Made by a program: the position numbers and the translations under genes. This document shows, one piece after another, positions 53,052 through 61,999 of a stretch of DNA of 64,000 bases (the first letter of the stretch is position 1; each line of letters begins with the position of its first letter). This DNA comes from Mycobacterium shimoidei. GTDB taxonomy: Bacteria > Actinomycetota > Actinomycetes > Mycobacteriales > Mycobacteriaceae. The stretch is from positions 124,001 through 188,000 of the forward strand of contig LQPU01000037.1 of assembly GCA_002101905.1 (NCBI GenBank), read 5' to 3'. Under the pieces are notes generated by a model. That model had not been told where the DNA came from. It was given only the letters and a program-made list of their open reading frames with translations, and did not search any database.

Positions 53052-53271
53052 CTCCTGCGGATTTGTCTTCAGACATCCAAAAGCGGATCTACTCGCTGAT
53101 GGTGTTGATGAAGACCGCCGACGACCGGCTGTCCAAAGGTATCAGCACCGGTGAATTGATGTGCGTGCAGAAACCGAAGTCGAAGCCGGAGCGTCCGGCA
53201 CCGTGCACTGGACGGGCCAGATCGGGAACACCTACGACATCGGCGCCCAAATCGGCGTCATCACTTCATAA
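53048..53271 (+). pseudogene. Deletion relic: E1-alpha N-terminus joined to a lipoyl-domain end
   Basis: The GTG at 53048 overlaps the previous stop and reads about 40 residues (SSDIQKRIYSLMVLMKTADD ... GISTGELMCV) that look like the N-terminus of a thiamine-diphosphate E1 alpha subunit. From about 53160, homology moves to another frame reading AETEVEAGASGTVHWTGQIG and ending IGVITS at 53271, which looks like the last third of a lipoyl domain, after the lipoylated Lys. A deletion seems to have removed the rest of E1 alpha, E1 beta and most of the lipoyl gene. The family calls rest on short stretches. Confidence 0.5.
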
Positions 53272-53300
53272 CAGCAGATATCGAAAGGATAAGGACGCAC

Positions 53301-54167
53301 ATGGACCTCAACGAAACCCGTGAGAGGATCATCTACCAAAAAGAAGGCGCGATCGCGAAGATCACGCTGAACTGGCCCGAAAAAGCCAACGCCCAGGACC
53401 AGAAGCTGGCCGAGGAAGTCGACGCCGCACTGCTGGATGCCGACCGGGACTACGACATCAAGGTGCTGATCTTCAAGGCGAACGGCAACGGATTCTGCTC
53501 TGGCCACGCGATCGGCAACAACGCGGTCGACTACCCGGCCTTCGTCGAGGGGGCAAAAGTTATGGGCACGCCGTGGAAACCCCAGACCGACCTGTTCGTC
53601 AAGCCCATCCTGAATTTGTGGGAGTTCTCCAAGCCGACGATCGCGCAAGTGCACGGCTATTGCGTCGGCGGCGGCACCCACTACGGCCTGACCACCGACA
53701 TCGTCATCGCCTCCGAGGACGCCTATTTCTCCTACCCTCCGCTGCAGGGCTTCGGCATGCCGTCCGGTGAATGCTCCATCGAGCCTTGGGTTTTCATGAA
53801 CTGGCGCCGCGCCGCCTACTACCTGTATCTCGCCGAGGTCATCGACGCGAAAAAGGCGTTAGAGTTCGGGCTGGTCAACGAGGTTGTCCCGCGCGACGAA
53901 CTGGACGCCCGGGTGGAGGCCATCGCCCGCCACATCGCCCAGGCGCCGATGACGACACTGCTGGCGACCAAGGCCAATCTCAAGCGGGCCTGGGAGCTGA
54001 TGGGCATGCGAGTGCACTGGCAAAGCTCCAACGACCTCGTCGCGCTCGCGTCGATCAGCAAGGACGTCCAGCAGCTGATTCAGACAGTGTTCAAGGACAA
54101 GGTATTGCCGTCCGAGCAGGCCCGACGCCAAGCGGCGGCGGCCGCCGCGTCCACCGACGCTACTTAG
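53301..54167 (+). CDS. Enoyl-CoA hydratase/isomerase family protein
   Basis: A 288-aa crotonase-fold protein with NGFCSGHAIGNNA, a 30-residue insert, VHGYCVGGGTHYGLTTDIVIASE and LQGFGMPSGECSIEPWVFMN. It shares the insert and the C-terminal WELMGMRVH motif with the protein at 58793, so the two are paralogues. Neither has Glu after GGG. The C-terminus is Ala-rich. ATG 53301 has GAAAGGATAAGGA upstream. Confidence 0.86.
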   Translation: MDLNETRERIIYQKEGAIAKITLNWPEKANAQDQKLAEEVDAALLDADRDYDIKVLIFKANGNGFCSGHAIGNNAVDYPAFVEGAKVMGTPWKPQTDLFVKPILNLWEFSKPTIAQVHGYCVGGGTHYGLTTDIVIASEDAYFSYPPLQGFGMPSGECSIEPWVFMNWRRAAYYLYLAEVIDAKKALEFGLVNEVVPRDELDARVEAIARHIAQAPMTTLLATKANLKRAWELMGMRVHWQSSNDLVALASISKDVQQLIQTVFKDKVLPSEQARRQAAAAAASTDAT

Positions 54168-54175
54168 GCTTTCTG

Positions 54176-55708
54176 GTGAACATCGCCGACCATGCCATCC
54201 GGGCCGCCGATTCGCCGGCCCTGATCGTCGCGGACGGCGACACGGTTTCATACGGCCGTCTGAACGCGCGGAGCCGCGGCGTCGCCTCGCTGCTACACCA
54301 GGCGGGTCTACGCCGCGGCGACGGGGTGGCCATCTTGCTGCCGAACCGCCCCGAGTTCCTCGAAGTCACCTGGGGATGCCAACGTTCCGGCCTGTACTAC
54401 ACGCCGGTCAACACTCACCTGACCTACGACGAGGTCGCCTACATCGTCGAGGACTGTGAGGCCCGAGCGGTGTTCGTCGACGCGTCGTATGCCGATTTGA
54501 GCGCCAAGCTCCCTGCTGACAACCCGCGCCTGGACGTCCTCGTCAGCGTCGGCGGCGCGCTGCCCGGATGGCGTCCCTACGACGACGCCCTGGCCGATGC
54601 CGGAGACGAGTTCTGCGAGTCCGACGGCAGCGAGATGCTCTACTCGTCGGGCACCACCGGCCGACCCAAGGCGGTGCGGCGTGCGCTACCGACGGAGAAC
54701 GGCTCATGGGCGCAGGCGGTACTGGAGTTCGCGCTGACTCATCGCTACGGCATGGACCCGGCGAGCGTCTACTTGTCGCCCGCTCCGCTGTACCACGCCG
54801 CCGGCGTCAACTACACGATGGCGGTGAACCGTGTTGGCGCGGCGTCGATCATCATGAGAAAGTTCGACGCCGAGACCGTGCTGCGGCTCATCGAATCTCA
54901 CCGCGTCACACACGCGCAGTTCGTGCCGACGATGTTCGTGCGGATGCTCAAACTGCCCAAGGCGGTTCGCGACAAGTACGATGTCTCGAGCCTGCGGTGC
55001 GTGATCCACGCTGCCGCGCCGTGCCCGGTCGATGTCAAGTACCAGATGATGGACTGGTTCGGGCCGATCATCTACGAGTATTACGGAGGCACAGAAGGGT
55101 TTGCCGGTACCACGATCGGGCCGCAGGAATGGCTCGCCCATCCCGGCTCGGTGGGTAAACCACTGTCGCCGGTGCATGTGGTCGGCGACGACGGGACCGA
55201 GGTCGCTGTCGGCGAGACGGGCGAGCTGTACTTCGAGGGCGGACCGGCCTTTGAGTACTTCAAGGATCCCGAGAAGACCGCCTCGGTGTCCAACGAACGT
55301 GGTTGGCGCTCACTGGGTGACATGGGCTACGTCGACACGGACGGCTACCTGTATCTGACCGACCGATCCACCTTCATGATCGTTTCCGGCGGGGTGAACA
55401 TCTACCCGCAGGAAGTGGAGAACCTTTTGATCATGCACCCCAAGCTCGTCGACGCGGCGGTGTTCGGGGTTCCCAACGACGAGTTCGGCGAAGAGGTCAA
55501 GGCGGTGGTGCAGCCAGCCAACGGTGTCACGCCCGGACCCGGCCTCGAGGCGGAGCTCATCGCATACTGTCGCGCGCATTTGGCGTCATACAAATGTCCG
55601 CGCACCGTTGAGTTCGACCCGGAGCTGCCCAGGGACCCCAACGGCAAGTTGTACAAAAGGCGGATCCGTGAACGCTACTGGCAGGGACGCACGTCGCGGA
55701 TCGTGTGA
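54176..55708 (+). CDS. Acyl-CoA synthetase (AMP-binding, FadD type)
   Basis: A 510-aa adenylate-forming ligase: MLYSSGTTGRPKAVRRAL (P-loop), YEYYGGTEGFAGT (A5), GWRSLGDMGYVDTDGYLY (A7), DRSTFMIVSGGVNIYPQE (A8) and the catalytic Lys in DPNGKLYKRRI. I chose GTG 54176 (VNIADHAIRAADS), eight bases after the EchA stop; the frame is open to 53771 but is a shadow of the EchA there. It is a close paralogue of the ligase at 39952. Confidence 0.87.
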   Translation: MNIADHAIRAADSPALIVADGDTVSYGRLNARSRGVASLLHQAGLRRGDGVAILLPNRPEFLEVTWGCQRSGLYYTPVNTHLTYDEVAYIVEDCEARAVFVDASYADLSAKLPADNPRLDVLVSVGGALPGWRPYDDALADAGDEFCESDGSEMLYSSGTTGRPKAVRRALPTENGSWAQAVLEFALTHRYGMDPASVYLSPAPLYHAAGVNYTMAVNRVGAASIIMRKFDAETVLRLIESHRVTHAQFVPTMFVRMLKLPKAVRDKYDVSSLRCVIHAAAPCPVDVKYQMMDWFGPIIYEYYGGTEGFAGTTIGPQEWLAHPGSVGKPLSPVHVVGDDGTEVAVGETGELYFEGGPAFEYFKDPEKTASVSNERGWRSLGDMGYVDTDGYLYLTDRSTFMIVSGGVNIYPQEVENLLIMHPKLVDAAVFGVPNDEFGEEVKAVVQPANGVTPGPGLEAELIAYCRAHLASYKCPRTVEFDPELPRDPNGKLYKRRIRERYWQGRTSRIV

Positions 55709-55722
55709 ACAGGGGATTGGCT

Positions 55723-57075
55723 ATGGCGACGACCGAAGCACATTGGACACCGCTGCCGGTGCCATGGGCGGTGGAAACACCGGATCGAATTCCCAAACAA
55801 CGCTATTACGATCCGGATTTCTACGCACTCGAGAACGAGATGTTCTGGCCGCGAGTCTGGCAGATGGCATGCCGGCTGGAGGAAATCCCCAAACCCGGCG
55901 ACTTCGTCGAGTATGAGATCCTCGACCAGTCGATCCTGGTGGTGCGCGTCGACGCCCACACTGTTCGCGCCTACCATAACGCGTGCCGCCATCGCGGCGT
56001 GAAACTGGTGGAAGGCAACGGATCTCGACGAACCTTCGTCTGCCCGTTCCACGGCTGGTGCTGGGGTCTCGACGGTGCCAACACCTATGTTGCGCGCCCC
56101 GAGGTGTTCGCTGAGCACAACCTGTGCTCGCAAGACCTCGGCTTGGTGCCAGTCCGGTGCGAGCTGTGGGGCGGGTGCGCGTGGATCAACTTCGACGACG
56201 ATGCTCCGCCGCTACGCGACTGTCAGGAGCCGTTCGCGTCGATCTACGACGCGTGGAAAGTGGAGTCACTGCGCACCGAGTGGTGGAAGTCGTGTCTGCT
56301 TCCGGTGAACTGGAAGCTGGCGACCGCGGCGTTCATGGAGGGCTACCACGTTCCTCAGACTCACCCGCAGCTACTGCCGTCCGCGCAGACCGCCGGCCCA
56401 CCGGCAGGGGTGCACCCGGTGGTGCAGAGCAGCCTGTACTTCATGCGCACTCTCGGCACCGGAATGGGCGGTATGACCCATGAGAACGACATCCGAATCG
56501 CCGAAGGGCTGCAGCACATTGAGCTGCCGTCGGATCCGGCCGCGGCGCTGACAAGCTGGCGCAGGGCTCTCAACGATGCGGTCGTCGCCTGGCATCGCGC
56601 CCGGGGCAGCACGATACCCGACCTCAACGATTTGGATCGCCGCGGGATCACCGACGCAATCGGATTCTGTTTTCCGCACTACTTTGTCCTGCCCACCTAC
56701 AGCAGCGCCTCGTCGTACCGGATTCGTCCGCTTGGGCCAGAGCAGACGCTGTTCGAGATCTGGTCTCTCACCCGTTTGCCGTCGGATGCTTCATCCGGCA
56801 AGCCGGCGCCGCCGGAGCCGATGGGGCCAGACGATCCACGCTGGCCGCCGATTCCCGCCCAAGACTTCTCCAATCTGCCGAGGCAACAGAAAGGTCTGCA
56901 CTCGAAGGGGTTTGAGTACATGCGACTCTCCGACCAGATCGAGGGACTGATCTCCAACTTCGAACGCGTCATCGACGGCTTCCTGGCCGGCTTACCGCAC
57001 GAAAAGCTCGTGCCGGCGATCCAGAAGACCAATACCACCATCGACGTGCCGGTCGCGGACTTAGGACTGAAATGA
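55723..57075 (+). CDS. Rieske-type ring-hydroxylating oxygenase, alpha subunit
   Basis: A 450-aa non-haem iron oxygenase. The Rieske cluster ligands are Cys-x-His in NACRHRGVKL and Cys-x2-His in FVCPFHGWCWG. The mononuclear iron site is in FMEGYHVPQTHPQ. It would hydroxylate or dihydroxylate a ring or related carbon with electrons from a separate reductase, not encoded in the window. ATG 55723 has GGGGA upstream; GTG 55705, which overlaps the FadD stop, is also possible. Its stop overlaps the flavoprotein start (ATGA). Confidence 0.88.
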   Translation: MATTEAHWTPLPVPWAVETPDRIPKQRYYDPDFYALENEMFWPRVWQMACRLEEIPKPGDFVEYEILDQSILVVRVDAHTVRAYHNACRHRGVKLVEGNGSRRTFVCPFHGWCWGLDGANTYVARPEVFAEHNLCSQDLGLVPVRCELWGGCAWINFDDDAPPLRDCQEPFASIYDAWKVESLRTEWWKSCLLPVNWKLATAAFMEGYHVPQTHPQLLPSAQTAGPPAGVHPVVQSSLYFMRTLGTGMGGMTHENDIRIAEGLQHIELPSDPAAALTSWRRALNDAVVAWHRARGSTIPDLNDLDRRGITDAIGFCFPHYFVLPTYSSASSYRIRPLGPEQTLFEIWSLTRLPSDASSGKPAPPEPMGPDDPRWPPIPAQDFSNLPRQQKGLHSKGFEYMRLSDQIEGLISNFERVIDGFLAGLPHEKLVPAIQKTNTTIDVPVADLGLK

Positions 57076-58760
57076 ACAGCCGGTGGGATTACTCGGTCGA
57101 CCTGCTCATCGCGGGAAGCGGCGGAGGCGGCATAGTCGCCGCGCTAGCTGCGCTGGATTCGGGGATCGAGCCGCTCGTCGTCGAAAAGCAGTCCCTGGTG
57201 GGGGGATCGACAGGAATGTCTGGTGGCATGGTCTGGCTGCCGAACAACCCGTTGATGCGGGCCGACGGCGTCGCCGACTCGCACGAAGACGGCCTGGCTT
57301 ACATCGCCGACGTCGTTGGAGACATCGGTGCGGCCTCTTCGCCGCCGCGGCACGAGATGTTTCTGACCGCGGGCTACGAGATGATCGACTTCCTGCTGCG
57401 CAAGGGTGTGCGCCTGGTGCGCTGTCCCGGCTGGAGTGACTACTACCCGAACCACAAGGGGGGCAACGCAGCCGGTCGGTCCGTGGAGGGCGTTCCGTTC
57501 AACGCCGCCGCCTTGGGCAACTGGCGCGACAAGGTCCAGCCGTCGCTGGGCAAGAACTATGGGTTTGCGGTGCTGACCAACGAGCTGCGTTCGGTGCAGT
57601 ATTTCAACCGTGCGCCAAAAGCTTTCGCGGTAGCGATGCGAGTTTTCCTGCGGAGTTGGGCGGCGCGAATGGCTCGCCGGCAGATCCTCACCAACGGTGC
57701 ATCACTGATCGGCCAAATGCTGAAGGCACTGATGGATGTTTGCGACGGCGAACCCCCGCTCTGGACGAACACCGCAATGGAAGATCTCATTGTCGAGGAC
57801 GGCCGGGTCCTGGGCGCGCGGGTTGTTCGTGACGGTTCCCCGTTGAGCATCGAGGCGCGCAGGGGAGTGCTGCTGGCGGCCGGCGGTTTCGGTCACAACG
57901 CCGATATGCGGCGTCGTTACAGCGGCGACCAGCCCAACGAAGGGAAGTGGTCGATTGCCAACGCCGGCGACACCGGTGAGGTGCTGCAGACGGCGATGCG
58001 CTTGGGCGCCAAAACCGACCTGCTGGACGAAGCCTGGTGGCTGCCTTCGGTGTTCATCGCCAACGGTGGTGCGGCCGCGGCGTCACTTGGGTCGGGGCGA
58101 CAACGGCCGGGGGCCATCTACATCGACGGGACAGGGCGCCGATTCTGCAACGAGTCGAACTCGTATGTGGAAGTCGGCAAGGCGATGTACGCCAACAAGG
58201 CGGTGCCGTGCTGGATGGTGTTCGACGAGGGGTATGTGGGCCGATATGTGTCGGGCGCAAACCCGTTCAAGAAGCGCCGTCTTCCCCAGGAGCTGATCGA
58301 GCGGGGCGACATCATCCGCGGTGACACCATCGACGACCTCGCCCGCCAGATCGATGTCCCCGCCGAAGCGCTCAAACACACCATTGAGCGGTTCAACGAA
58401 TTCGCGGCCAAGGGCCTCGACCCCGACTTCGGGCGGGGCCAATCGGCGTATAACCTTTGCCTCGGCGACCCGGGCTATCGCCCGAACGGCGCGCTCGGGC
58501 CGATTGATCGGGCGCCGTACTACGCAACCAAGGTCTTCCCAGCCGACGTCGGAACGTGCGGCGGTGTGATCACCAACGAGTACGCCCAGGTCCTCGACGA
58601 ACGCGACCAGGTCATCGAGGGTCTGTATGCGACCGGCAATATCACGGCGACAGTGATGGGCCGAACCTATCTCGGCGCCGGTGGGAGCATCGCGAACACG
58701 ATGGTGTTCGGATACGTCGCCGCCCGGCACGCCGCGGGCTCGCTACCCGGCCGAGCGTGA
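57072..58760 (+). CDS. KstD-like FAD-binding dehydrogenase
   Basis: A 562-aa flavoprotein of the fumarate reductase/3-ketosteroid-delta1-dehydrogenase family. The FAD loop is LLIAGSGGGGIVAAL, followed by VGGSTGMSGGMVWLPN; the C-terminal FAD segment is YATGNITATVMGRTYLGAGG with APYYATKVFPADVGTCGG before it, as in KstD. It probably desaturates a ring next to a ketone. Its coupling to the Rieske gene suggests the two act on the same ring system. It ends 32 bases before the convergent EchA stop. Confidence 0.85.
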   Translation: MNSRWDYSVDLLIAGSGGGGIVAALAALDSGIEPLVVEKQSLVGGSTGMSGGMVWLPNNPLMRADGVADSHEDGLAYIADVVGDIGAASSPPRHEMFLTAGYEMIDFLLRKGVRLVRCPGWSDYYPNHKGGNAAGRSVEGVPFNAAALGNWRDKVQPSLGKNYGFAVLTNELRSVQYFNRAPKAFAVAMRVFLRSWAARMARRQILTNGASLIGQMLKALMDVCDGEPPLWTNTAMEDLIVEDGRVLGARVVRDGSPLSIEARRGVLLAAGGFGHNADMRRRYSGDQPNEGKWSIANAGDTGEVLQTAMRLGAKTDLLDEAWWLPSVFIANGGAAAASLGSGRQRPGAIYIDGTGRRFCNESNSYVEVGKAMYANKAVPCWMVFDEGYVGRYVSGANPFKKRRLPQELIERGDIIRGDTIDDLARQIDVPAEALKHTIERFNEFAAKGLDPDFGRGQSAYNLCLGDPGYRPNGALGPIDRAPYYATKVFPADVGTCGGVITNEYAQVLDERDQVIEGLYATGNITATVMGRTYLGAGGSIANTMVFGYVAARHAAGSLPGRA

Positions 58761-58761
58761 A

Positions 58762-58808
58762 GCCAGCCGCACGTTCGGCTTCGAGTGTGAAGCTAGCTTC
58801 GCGCTGGC
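58762..58808. terminator. Possible bidirectional hairpin between convergent genes
   Basis: GCCAGC (58762-58767) and GCTGGC (58803-58808) form a 6-base outer stem, and GAAGCTAGCTTC (58789-58800) is a 12-base perfect palindrome inside. The structure covers the gap between the KstD-like stop and the EchA stop. No U-run follows, as usual in mycobacteria, so its role as terminator is inferred. Confidence 0.4.
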
Positions 58809-59647
58809 GGGGTGTCGGGATTGTCGCGGCCGACGAAATCGCGCGGCTTCAAACCTGATTGCATGAGCTCGGCCCGTCGGGCCTGCACATCTGATGCCGC
58901 GCCGACCATGTTCGTCAAGATGTGGCTGACCTGAAGGTGCACCCGCATCCCCATCAGTTCCCAGGTGCGCTTCACGTTGTTCTTCACCGCCATCAATGTG
59001 GTCAGCGGGATCTGGGAAATCTTGCGTGCCATCTCCTCGACGACGTCCTCGAGGTCCTCTCGGGGCACCACCTTGTTGAGCAGCCCCCAATCGAGTGCCT
59101 CGGACGCGGAAAGCGTCGGCGCCAGCAGCAGCCAGTCCATGGTGCGGTGCCAGTTCATCATCAGCCACGGCTCGATCATGGTGTGCCCACCAGGTTCGCC
59201 AAGGCTTTGGGCAAGGGGCATCTGGAAATACGCATCGTCGGATGCGACGCAGAAGTCGGTCAGCAAGCCCAGATAGATTCCGCCGCCCATGCAGTAGCCG
59301 TGGATCTGCGAGATCGTCGGTTTCGGAAACTCCCACAGGTACAGCGTCGGCCACAAGAACAGGTCGGCGGTGCCCTTGTACAAGTCTTCGAACGTGTCGC
59401 CGAAATCCGGATACGGGTTCTCGTCGGGACCCCAGCGCGCGACATGCCCGCCGCAGAAACCATTGCCGTTGGCCTTGAGGATCACCACCTTGATCTCGCG
59501 GTCGCGGTCGGCCTCGTGTAGGCACTGGTCGACTTCCCGTACCAGCGTCGCGTCCTTGGTGTTGGCTTTGTCGGGCCGGTTAAGGACGATCCGCGCGATC
59601 GGCGGGTCACGCTCGTAGATGACCGCGTCGAGGGTGCGCGTTTCCAC
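58793..59647 (-). CDS. Enoyl-CoA hydratase/isomerase family protein
   Basis: A 284-aa crotonase-fold protein with NGFCGGHVARWGP, an insert, IHGYCMGGGIYLGLLTDFCVAS and LAQSLGEPGGHTMIEPWLMMN. It is a paralogue of the 53301 protein (shared insert and WELMGMRVH). I chose GTG 59647 (VETRTLDAVIYERDPP), 12 bases after the amidohydrolase stop; the open frame to 59974 is a shadow of that gene. It is the second gene of a leftward two-gene operon. Confidence 0.85.
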   Translation of the reverse strand: METRTLDAVIYERDPPIARIVLNRPDKANTKDATLVREVDQCLHEADRDREIKVVILKANGNGFCGGHVARWGPDENPYPDFGDTFEDLYKGTADLFLWPTLYLWEFPKPTISQIHGYCMGGGIYLGLLTDFCVASDDAYFQMPLAQSLGEPGGHTMIEPWLMMNWHRTMDWLLLAPTLSASEALDWGLLNKVVPREDLEDVVEEMARKISQIPLTTLMAVKNNVKRTWELMGMRVHLQVSHILTNMVGAASDVQARRAELMQSGLKPRDFVGRDNPDTPPARS

Positions 59648-59658
59648 GGCAGCGCGTG

Positions 59659-60852
59659 TTACGCGTTGGCCGGTGCGGACACCTTCATCAACTTCATCAG
59701 GTTGCCGCCCATGATCTTCGCGACATCCTCTTCCTCGAAGTCGGTGAGCTCGTCGACGAATGAGATGGGGTCCTTCAGACCTTCCGGATGCGGCCAGTCG
59801 GATCCGAACAACACCCGGTCGGTGCCCACCATCTTGACGATCTCGGCGAAGCGGTCCTCCCAGAACGGGGTGATGTAGACGCACCGCTTGAACGCGTCGA
59901 TTGGGTTCTCGCTGAAGGATTTCGGCATCTTCTTGTAGACGCCCTTGAGGCCCCTGAACAGATCCGGTACCCAATCGGCGCCGTTCTCGATCGACAGGAT
60001 CCGCAGCTCCGGGTTACGGGAGAACGCGCCGTGGCAAACCAGCGCACCCATCGCGTCCATGATCGGCCGATGGCCCATCACCAGACTGCGGAAAGCGGTC
60101 GGCTTGAACGGCAGGAACTCGTCGCCGGGCTCCCACACATTCGCAAACTCGGAATAACCACTGTCCGAAGCGTGCATCGAAACCGGGATCTCGGCTTTGA
60201 TGCAGGCCTGCCAGAACGGGTCGAACTCCTCCAGCCCGAAGGAACGGCTGCCGCGGAAACCCGGCACCGGCGCCGGCCGGACCAGCACGGTGCGGGCGCC
60301 GCGCTCCAAACACCATTCGAGTTCTTCAAGGGCACGCTCCACGATGGGCAGCGTGATCACCGGGGTGGCGAAGATGCGGTCCTTGTAGTTGAACGACCAG
60401 GTTTCGTACATCCACTGGTTGAGCGCGTGAATGACGTCGTGGGTCATCTCCGGGTCGTCTTTCATGCGCTCTTCGACCAGGCTGGCCAGGGTCGGGAACA
60501 TCAGCGCGTAGTCGATGCCCAGCTCATCCATGACCTCCAGCCGCGGTGCGGGTTCACGGAAGGCGGGAATGGCCTTCATCGGCTCGCCCAGGATCTCGCG
60601 GTAGCTCTTGCCGCCGGCACCGTTGCGGAAGTACTCCTCCTGGGCGCCCGGGCGCGCCACCACCTCGAAGGTCGGGTTGGGGATGTATTCGCTGATGTGG
60701 CCGCGCACCACGATCTTGGTGCGGCCCCGAACCTGCACGTAGTCGATGACGTTCTTGCGGTTGTCCGGCAAGAATTTGGTCAGCGCCTCTTGCGGCTCGT
60801 ACATGTGGTTGTCGGCGTCGAACACCGGAAAAGACAGTTCTCGGGACGGCAT
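59659..60852 (-). CDS. Amidohydrolase-2 (ACMSD-like) metal-dependent hydrolase
   Basis: A 397-aa TIM-barrel protein with PVFDADNHMYEPQEAL, VSMHASDSGY and FGSDWPHPEG. It is the closest paralogue of the protein at 4337 and has the same length. ATG 60852 has TTAGGAG upstream. Its promoter carries the best palindrome in the window (60894). The gene is followed by an EchA; the reaction is unknown. Confidence 0.88.
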   Translation of the reverse strand: MPSRELSFPVFDADNHMYEPQEALTKFLPDNRKNVIDYVQVRGRTKIVVRGHISEYIPNPTFEVVARPGAQEEYFRNGAGGKSYREILGEPMKAIPAFREPAPRLEVMDELGIDYALMFPTLASLVEERMKDDPEMTHDVIHALNQWMYETWSFNYKDRIFATPVITLPIVERALEELEWCLERGARTVLVRPAPVPGFRGSRSFGLEEFDPFWQACIKAEIPVSMHASDSGYSEFANVWEPGDEFLPFKPTAFRSLVMGHRPIMDAMGALVCHGAFSRNPELRILSIENGADWVPDLFRGLKGVYKKMPKSFSENPIDAFKRCVYITPFWEDRFAEIVKMVGTDRVLFGSDWPHPEGLKDPISFVDELTDFEEEDVAKIMGGNLMKLMKVSAPANA

Positions 60853-60893
60853 GGCGACTCCTAACAGTGGCCTTGAGCGACGATTCCAAGACT

Positions 60894-60914
60894 AGTGGTA
60901 ACGACGTTACCACT
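60894..60914 (-). promoter_or_regulatory. Operator site, N3 class, perfect 10-base arms
   Basis: AGTGGTAACG and CGTTACCACT are perfect inverted arms around a single A. The core, TGGTAAC-GAC-GTTACCA (60896-60912), fits TGRNAAY-N3-RTTNYCA at every arm position. It lies 42 bases upstream of the amidohydrolase start and 36 bases after the TetR-fusion stop. Confidence 0.72.
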
Positions 60915-60949
60915 TCGGCGAGCGATGGGTAATAGTGGTGGCGTCAGTT

Positions 60950-61960
60950 TTATTGCGGGCGGTTCACCAGCGCGAAATTCACCGTGGCGGTGGCGGCGAG
61001 CTCGTCGTCGTCGCTGCGGAAGATGTCGATCTGGGTGACGACCGACCGCCGGCCGGCCCGCAGCACCCGGGCCACTGCGCGCGCCGAACCCGCAGTGACC
61101 GGCCGCAGGTAGCGGATGAACAGATCGGCGGTGGTCAGCGCGCCGTCGGCCGGCACATATTTCATCGCGAGCCCACCGCCCGCAACGTCGGCGAGAGTGG
61201 CGACAAGACCGCCCTGCACCGCCCCTGCGGTGTTGACCACCTGGGGGCTGACCGGCAGCTCCATGATGTATTCGTCGTCTTCGCCGTCGTGGTCGGCTCC
61301 GCGCAGGCCGATCTGGTTGAACAATTCGCTCAGCGTCGGGGCGACCGTCTCGTGCTCGTCGTCGGCGCCGAGCGCTCGCATGCAGAAGTCGTAGAGCTGT
61401 GCGGCATCGATCGGCGTCCCAGTCAATTCGGCGCCCAACCAGTGCAATCGCAGCGCACCCAGGATCGTCTGCATGACGATTGCCGCCGCGGCTCCGATGT
61501 CGACCCGGGGCCGAAATACCCCTTCGGTGACACCGCGCGCGATGATGTCTCGGATCAGCTGGTGCAGCGGCAACAGCACCCGCGCGTAGTCGCGGGGGCG
61601 CGTCTCGGCCAGGTGCTGGTTGTACAGGCTCAACGCCCGGTTCAGGCTGTCCTGGGTAGCCGACTCCGGTTGGGCGCTGATCCGGTCGATCACCAGCTTC
61701 ATCGCCGCGGTGCTGTCCAGACCCGTCGTCTCGGCGCGCCAAGCCTGCGCCGACTGCGCCATGGTGCGGTCGAACAGCGCCAACAACAGCTCGTCTTTGC
61801 TGGCGAAATGCTGGTAAAACGCCCGCAGCGACGTCTTGGACCGGGCCACGACTTCCTGCACGGTGAAGTCGGTGCGCCCGGTTTCACCGAGAATCTCGAC
61901 GGCCGTTTTGATGAAGCGTTCGCCGCGGGTCACGTCGGCGTCGTTGTCGGCACCGGTCAT
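60950..61960 (-). CDS. TetR regulator fused to a PaaI-type hotdog thioesterase domain
   Basis: A 336-aa fusion. Residues 10-200 are a TetR protein with helix-turn-helix QEVVARSKTSLRAFYQHF (residues 35-52) and a normal ligand-binding part. Residues 228-336 are a hotdog domain of the PaaI/thioesterase type with VVNTAGAVQGGLVATLADVA and a last strand TATVNFALVNRP; Gln replaces His in the usual VHGG. It may sense or cut an acyl-CoA effector. ATG 61960 has GAGGAG 9 bases upstream. N3 operator sites lie both before it and before the next gene, which suggests it reads them. Confidence 0.85.
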   Translation of the reverse strand: MTGADNDADVTRGERFIKTAVEILGETGRTDFTVQEVVARSKTSLRAFYQHFASKDELLLALFDRTMAQSAQAWRAETTGLDSTAAMKLVIDRISAQPESATQDSLNRALSLYNQHLAETRPRDYARVLLPLHQLIRDIIARGVTEGVFRPRVDIGAAAAIVMQTILGALRLHWLGAELTGTPIDAAQLYDFCMRALGADDEHETVAPTLSELFNQIGLRGADHDGEDDEYIMELPVSPQVVNTAGAVQGGLVATLADVAGGGLAMKYVPADGALTTADLFIRYLRPVTAGSARAVARVLRAGRRSVVTQIDIFRSDDDELAATATVNFALVNRPQ

Positions 61961-61999
61961 GGGCAGCATCTCCTCTTCTGCGCGCACCGCGGGGGCTTC

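Noticed and set aside
53771..55708. A 645-aa EchA-FadD fusion frame
   Set aside because: The first 135 codons are an out-of-frame reading of the EchA gene. The FadD begins at GTG 54176.
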